8,531 nt of DNA from NCBI GenBank assembly GCA_028693695.1, contig JAQUUV010000081.1:1-8531 (forward strand), given 5' to 3'. The number at the start of each line of letters is the position of its first letter. Position 1 is the first letter of the stretch. Of the stretch, positions 4,871 through 8,531 are shown piece after piece. The translations under genes and the position numbers were made by a program. The notes below the pieces were generated by a model. The model was not told the DNA's origin. It did not search any database and saw nothing but the letters and a program-made list of their open reading frames with translations. Origin of the DNA: Syntrophomonas sp. GTDB taxonomy: Bacteria > Bacillota > Syntrophomonadia > Syntrophomonadales > Syntrophomonadaceae.

Positions 4871-5863
4871 TCATTTTTTTACTTTTGCGTCCTTTTCGTT
4901 ACCTGTACCTATTGTGGTGGTTTGAGTTTTTGATTGGTATTGAACTTTTGCATTACCCTCTTCCTGATACTCATTTACAATATTTACAGGGCTATTGACT
5001 ACGCTACCTGGCTTATCGACACTTTTATCCTGTGTAATAACGTCTTCGGCAAAAGTTGCACAATTATTACCTGTTATAGAGTACTCAGTTCTATTTGGGT
5101 CACTGTTTTCAGCCATTTTACTTTTAGCGTAATCATTCATTTCTTTGAATTTATCGCTTATGACATAAGCACCCTCTATGTCGCCACCGTGACCCGATTT
5201 ATCAGAAAGTTGTTTCATTACTTTGTTTAAACTTTCAGTGGTAGGCTTTCCGTCTTTTCCTATAACAACATTTGAAACACCAACGGTTCTTACTAAACCT
5301 TTACCCTCTTTATCGTATCTGCCGTATTCGTAGTATTTTGTCGCCCCTGTTTTATTGTCAATTAACAATGCCCCTGCGTGTCCTGTAAATGGAATGCCGT
5401 TTGCTCTATATTTTGGAAAAGCAATATAAATCGCATCTCTGCCATCAGGGTCAATCATGTTTATTGGATTGTCAGAACAATACACATACGGAGAAACCCA
5501 AGGCATTTTCTCTGCCATTGGATCCACACTGTGCCACCTCCCCAGAGCAGAGTCATAGAACCTGGCGCCGTAATCATACCAATCCAGCCCATGCATACGA
5601 TCAAGCTCTTTGTCGTTGTATTTGTAGGGCTGGTTACTCGTTGCAATGCCATCTCCATAGGTCATTCCAAACGGATAATAATGGTTTACTTGCTCAACAA
5701 CCCCACTCTGATCAATTACCACACGGTTGTTGCCTTGATAGTCTTTCAGGTAGTAATGGTAAACAGGAGTTGTTACATTTAATGTAATGTAGCCTTCTTC
5801 GGTCAAAATTTTGCTCAATACACCGTTTTCATAGATTAATCTATAAATCATATGGTTAAACAT
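4871..5863 (-). CDS. Orphan RHS core with C-terminal permuted papain-like (NlpC/LRAT-type) tail (RHS2)
   Basis: The 330 residues hold only the end of an RHS protein: LIYENGVLSKILTEEGYITL from residue 9, the core (YYPFGM 62-67, KELDRMHGLDWYDYGARFYD 85-104), LGRWHSVDPMA and the junction NPINMIDPDGRDA near 132-144. The tail (about 145-290) has GHAGALLID with H162, then YYEYGRYD, and TGNNCATFAEDV with C268. His before Cys, with H in a GHAG strand and C at a helix start (NCxTF), is the arrangement of circularly permuted NlpC/P60 and LRAT-like thiol enzymes (amidases, peptidases or acyltransferases). A low-complexity Thr/Lys tail ends it. It is much shorter than a full RHS protein. The first eight residues (MFNHMIYR) are unrelated to RHS, and ATG 5863 or 5851 lies right behind the susD terminator. 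It is best read as a displaced toxin-tail cassette. Secretion and even expression are doubtful. Confidence 0.82.
   Translation of the reverse strand: MFNHMIYRLIYENGVLSKILTEEGYITLNVTTPVYHYYLKDYQGNNRVVIDQSGVVEQVNHYYPFGMTYGDGIATSNQPYKYNDKELDRMHGLDWYDYGARFYDSALGRWHSVDPMAEKMPWVSPYVYCSDNPINMIDPDGRDAIYIAFPKYRANGIPFTGHAGALLIDNKTGATKYYEYGRYDKEGKGLVRTVGVSNVVIGKDGKPTTESLNKVMKQLSDKSGHGGDIEGAYVISDKFKEMNDYAKSKMAENSDPNRTEYSITGNNCATFAEDVITQDKSVDKPGSVVNSPVNIVNEYQEEGNAKVQYQSKTQTTTIGTGNEKDAKVKK
5536..5839 (-). repeat. RHS core repeat, copy in RHS2
   Basis: This block matches 2689-2992 over 304 bp without gaps (11 mismatches by hand count). Its upstream end, after the LIYEN codons, is where RHS2 loses all resemblance to RHS. 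Its downstream end is the start of the divergent tail. The two copies are direct repeats 2847 bp apart. Confidence 0.93.
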
Positions 5864-5871
5864 ATTAGATT

Positions 5872-5900
5872 AAAAAAAGAGGGCATCCTAAGATGCCCTC
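5872..5900 (-). terminator. Rho-independent terminator of susD
   Basis: On the minus strand a perfect 9-bp stem (GAGGGCATC / GATGCCCTC) with a 4-nt loop is followed by seven T. It lies 22 bp past the susD stop and ends 8 bp before the RHS2 start codon. It should separate the PUL transcript from the RHS cassettes. Confidence 0.93.
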
Positions 5901-5922
5901 TTGCAATTATGAATAAATAAAT

Positions 5923-7659
5923 TTATTTCCAGGGAGCTGGCTGAACCAAATAAGGATTACCACTTTCGTCGTTACCCATTGTCTGGATTTGGCCATCAGG
6001 AACAGCGAACATTGTTCTTGCAGCAGGTAAATAAGAGGCAGCAGCGAACTTAGGAATATATTGTTTTTCGTAATCAACATATGCTTTCAATTCGGTAGCC
6101 ATTTCGGCACCTCCCCAACGTTGCAAGTCAAACCAACGTTGTCCTTCCATAGCCAATTCAAGTTTGCGTTCCATGCGAACAGCCTTAATGCAGGTTGCTT
6201 TGTCTGAAAATGCAGCATGATTTTGAGGATAAGTTGAAATTTTATAAGGAGCTGCAGGTGTTCCATCAGTATTTTTAATAACATTTACAGGAAGTGCAGC
6301 ACGTGTACGAATCTGATTTACTAAATCCATAGCACCTTTTAAATCTCCATCGTTAGCCAAACACTCAGCATACAACAACATACAGTCGCGTAAACTTAAA
6401 TATTGAATATTCATTGTTGAACCCGGAGCCCAACCATCATGAATAGCTACTTGTCCGGCCTCTTTTTCAGCCTTACTGTAAACATGCTTCTTAGGCAGGA
6501 AAATACCACCGTTAGTTGGGTTACGTACCCAGTCGTCTTTTGGGGTACCCCAATCCTTATAAGGAATACCATAACGGCCAATCGCAAAGTCTAAACGTGG
6601 GTCAACTGCAATAGAAGTTTCATTTACACCAACTGGTTCACCTGTTCCACCTTTTCTGGCTACAGAAGTTTTTGTTCTGTATTCACCATTCAGATAAGGT
6701 AGACCATTTGCATCAACCTGAAATGAGTTTGCCAATTCAAAAGAAGGCTGGTAGAAACCACAACAACCACCTGGGCCAGAGTTATGTGGATAGCACAATG
6801 ACATACCAGCATTACCGTTATTCTGAGCATCATTAGAGAACTGAACAGCATAAATGGACTCTTTACCATTCTCCGTTAAAGCACTCCAGTTATTATTCAT
6901 ATTATCTTCCAAAGCATATTTCAATCCATTAGATGTTTTACCATTATCAATAACATCCTTCAGAATTGGTTTAGCAGCAGCCATATCCCCTTTTTGCATA
7001 AGAATTTTTGCTTTTAATGCTTTAGCTGCCCAGCTATTTACACGACCAACTTCTGGTTGTGTAGCAGGAAGCTTAGCTATAGCGGCATCAATGTCAGCCA
7101 AGATATTGCCATAAATATCCTTATCATTATGAATTTTAGGATCATTTTCAAGGTTACTTTCGTCGATATATGGAATAAAAGGACCAAACACCTTTACGGA
7201 TTCAAAATAGAATAAGGCCCGCAGGAAATAAAGTTCGCCCATGCGAACTTCTTTTAAGGCTGCATCCATATCTGTTGCTTCTGCTGCAATTTGCATAGCT
7301 GTAGCAACCCGTTTTGATCCTTTATACGTCCAAACCCATTTTTCATTCAGGTAACCATTGGTTGATGCTGTATTATACATCTCCATTTCATTTAATACGG
7401 ACTGGTCACCCGGATCGGATCCTTTATTGGCATCTCCACCGTACATACCTCCGAAAGTCCAGTTAAACGGAGTAGCACCCCATCCATTTTCAGTTAAATT
7501 GGCATAAGCATTTGCCACAACCAATTCCACACCTGTGGCATTTTGCAACGCATTTTGGTCTATACTACCCTGAGGAGCTTTGTAAAGAAAATCTTCACCG
7601 CAAGATCCTAAGGTTAAGAGGGTAGCAAAACCAAATGCTGCTATAAGACTATGTTTCAT
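5923..7659 (-). CDS. susD: SusD/RagB family glycan-binding outer-membrane lipoprotein
   Basis: This complete 578-residue protein has a lipoprotein signal ending in lipobox L17-G18-S19-C20, so it should sit on the outer membrane and cap the SusC channel to bind oligosaccharides for import. Family marks are the start GEDFLYKAPQGSID, the TPR-like helical part LRALFYFESVKVFGP (about 147-160), SGPGGCCGFYQPSFE around 294-308, YLSLRDCMLLYAECL (about 420-434) and the C-terminal helix RMERKLELAMEGQRWFDLQR (about 495-514). Length is normal for the family. It starts 39 bp after the susC stop and ends at a strong terminator, so susC and susD form the operon core. The ligand cannot be read from the sequence. 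The symbol is used in the family sense, not as the starch-specific Bacteroides thetaiotaomicron gene. Confidence 0.96.
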   Translation of the reverse strand: MKHSLIAAFGFATLLTLGSCGEDFLYKAPQGSIDQNALQNATGVELVVANAYANLTENGWGATPFNWTFGGMYGGDANKGSDPGDQSVLNEMEMYNTASTNGYLNEKWVWTYKGSKRVATAMQIAAEATDMDAALKEVRMGELYFLRALFYFESVKVFGPFIPYIDESNLENDPKIHNDKDIYGNILADIDAAIAKLPATQPEVGRVNSWAAKALKAKILMQKGDMAAAKPILKDVIDNGKTSNGLKYALEDNMNNNWSALTENGKESIYAVQFSNDAQNNGNAGMSLCYPHNSGPGGCCGFYQPSFELANSFQVDANGLPYLNGEYRTKTSVARKGGTGEPVGVNETSIAVDPRLDFAIGRYGIPYKDWGTPKDDWVRNPTNGGIFLPKKHVYSKAEKEAGQVAIHDGWAPGSTMNIQYLSLRDCMLLYAECLANDGDLKGAMDLVNQIRTRAALPVNVIKNTDGTPAAPYKISTYPQNHAAFSDKATCIKAVRMERKLELAMEGQRWFDLQRWGGAEMATELKAYVDYEKQYIPKFAAASYLPAARTMFAVPDGQIQTMGNDESGNPYLVQPAPWK

Positions 7660-7698
7660 AATTCTCTGTTTTTAATTATTAATTAGATCAAGCGCTTC

Positions 7699-8531
7699 TT
7701 AAAATGCAAAATTAACACCTACTAAGAAACGCATAGTTGAAGGCCAACCTCCCATATCAATACCTCTGCGAAGGTCATTACCACTATCAGCATTCAAACT
7801 TGCATTTGTGAATTCTGGATCCAAACCAGAATATCCTGTAATGGTAAGAATATTCTCTGCCTGAAGGTAAACTCTTAAATTTGAAATAGTAGCTTTCTGC
7901 AACATCGCTTTCGGAAAAGTATAACCTAAGACAACATTTTTCAATCTTAAGAATGAAGCATCTTCAACATAATAAGAGTTTGAGTTAGTACCTGAATAGC
8001 TATCTCCATAATCCAAAACTGGAAGAATAGCATCGCTATTATCGGCTCCTGCTTTCCATGATTTATCACGGATGGTAGTAGAACGGTTACCTTCAAACAA
8101 CCAGAAGTCTGTAAAATATTTGTTATTGTTAAACAAATCGTTTCCAATTGTTGAATACCAGAACATGGTAAAGTCGAAGTTCTTATAAGTAATAGATGCA
8201 TTTAAGCCGGCAATCAAATCAGGATGTGGAGATCCGATGAACGTACGGTCGTCTGTTGTAACCTTACCGTCTCCATTAACATCTGCAAATCTGTACTTAC
8301 CAATCCATGCATTTGGTTTAACAGATGCTCTGTCTGCTACGCCCAATGGAATTGGAGAAGCTGCAAGATCTGCTTCGCTTTCATAAAATCCATCAATTTG
8401 ATATCCATAAAATTCAGAAATTGGATGACCTTTTGTTGTTCGTGTTATATTACCGCTAATACGAGCTCCAGAACCCCAAAATGATGCATCATCAGCTTCA
8501 GCAAGTCTAACAACTTCATTCTTATAGTGCG
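7699..8531 (-). CDS. susC: SusC/RagA family TonB-dependent receptor, C-terminal part (partial at the right edge)
   Basis: The frame is open from the right edge (HYKNEVVRLAEADDASFWGS...) to TAA at 7701-7699, giving 277 residues of the C-terminal beta-barrel. Typical marks are GHPISEFYGYQIDGFYES, YRFADVNGDGKVTTDDRTFI, GSPHPDLIAGLNASITYKN, FLRLKNVVLGYTFP, LRVYLQAENILTITGYSGLD and the end MRFLVGVNFAF with a terminal aromatic residue for barrel assembly. These are hallmarks of SusC-like porins that import oligosaccharides with energy from TonB. Full-length members are about 1000 residues, so the plug domain and most of the barrel lie outside the window. It lies directly upstream of susD, 39 bp apart, on the same strand. 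Confidence 0.96.
   Translation of the reverse strand, partial: HYKNEVVRLAEADDASFWGSGARISGNITRTTKGHPISEFYGYQIDGFYESEADLAASPIPLGVADRASVKPNAWIGKYRFADVNGDGKVTTDDRTFIGSPHPDLIAGLNASITYKNFDFTMFWYSTIGNDLFNNNKYFTDFWLFEGNRSTTIRDKSWKAGADNSDAILPVLDYGDSYSGTNSNSYYVEDASFLRLKNVVLGYTFPKAMLQKATISNLRVYLQAENILTITGYSGLDPEFTNASLNADSGNDLRRGIDMGGWPSTMRFLVGVNFAF

Noticed and set aside
5378..5787. Overlapping plus-strand frames of over 130 codons, with similar frames at 2620-2940
   Set aside because: They are antisense shadows of the conserved RHS core. The similarity between them only reflects the 304-bp repeat.
2689..5839. An insertion sequence carrying the RHS cassettes
   Set aside because: I see no transposase, no terminal inverted repeats around either cassette and no short target-site duplications. 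The repeats are direct and gene-derived.
1..8531. tRNA, rRNA, riboswitch or CRISPR array
   Set aside because: No cloverleaf, ribosomal segment, known riboswitch core or regularly spaced short repeats were seen on either strand.

Overview
The window looks like a chromosomal piece of a Bacteroidota (probably Bacteroidales) genome. Four things point there: a SusC/RagA receptor followed by a SusD/RagB lipoprotein, a family 95 glycoside hydrolase of the type found in Bacteroidota polysaccharide utilization loci (PULs), RHS proteins of the Bacteroides type, and AT-rich spacers without strong Shine-Dalgarno sequences. Every apparently functional gene lies on the minus strand, so the locus reads from right to left.

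In transcription order it holds: the 3' part of susC (8531-7699); susD (7659-5923) with a strong terminator (5900-5872); an orphan RHS cassette (5863-4871), which is RHS core plus a putative permuted papain-like (NlpC/LRAT-type) tail, followed 4 bp later by a small membrane-anchored protein (4866-4459) and a strong hairpin terminator; a scar region (about 4425-3431) with a decayed plus-strand XRE regulator, an inverted repeat and a decayed esterase 3' end; a second RHS gene (3412-2003) with a putative zincin metallopeptidase tail, followed 5 bp later by a lipoprotein (1997-1281) and a hairpin; a second copy of the esterase remnant; and the 5' third of a GH95 gene (871-1, running off the window).

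SusC, SusD, the esterase remnant and GH95 look like an ancestral glycan PUL, probably for fucosylated or related plant or host glycans. Two toxin-immunity style RHS modules now sit inside it. The modules share a 304-bp core block (11 mismatches by hand count, no gaps) and then diverge completely into different tails, as expected for polymorphic toxins. Each tail is followed at once by a small gene whose product should face the periplasm, which fits an immunity role.

The most unusual structure is at 3413-3535. A second copy of the GH95 promoter region, signal peptide and first 35 codons is joined to the RHS gene. The join falls in a short microhomology (TATGATAAAC) and keeps the reading frame, so without one stop (TGA in place of the Trp32 TGG) the RHS-metallopeptidase would carry the signal peptide of the glycosidase. 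The same leader plus esterase remnant (about 423 bp, roughly 92% identical) occurs again in front of the intact GH95 gene, so RHS1 and its partner lie between long direct repeats. I found no tRNA, rRNA, CRISPR array or recognisable transposase.
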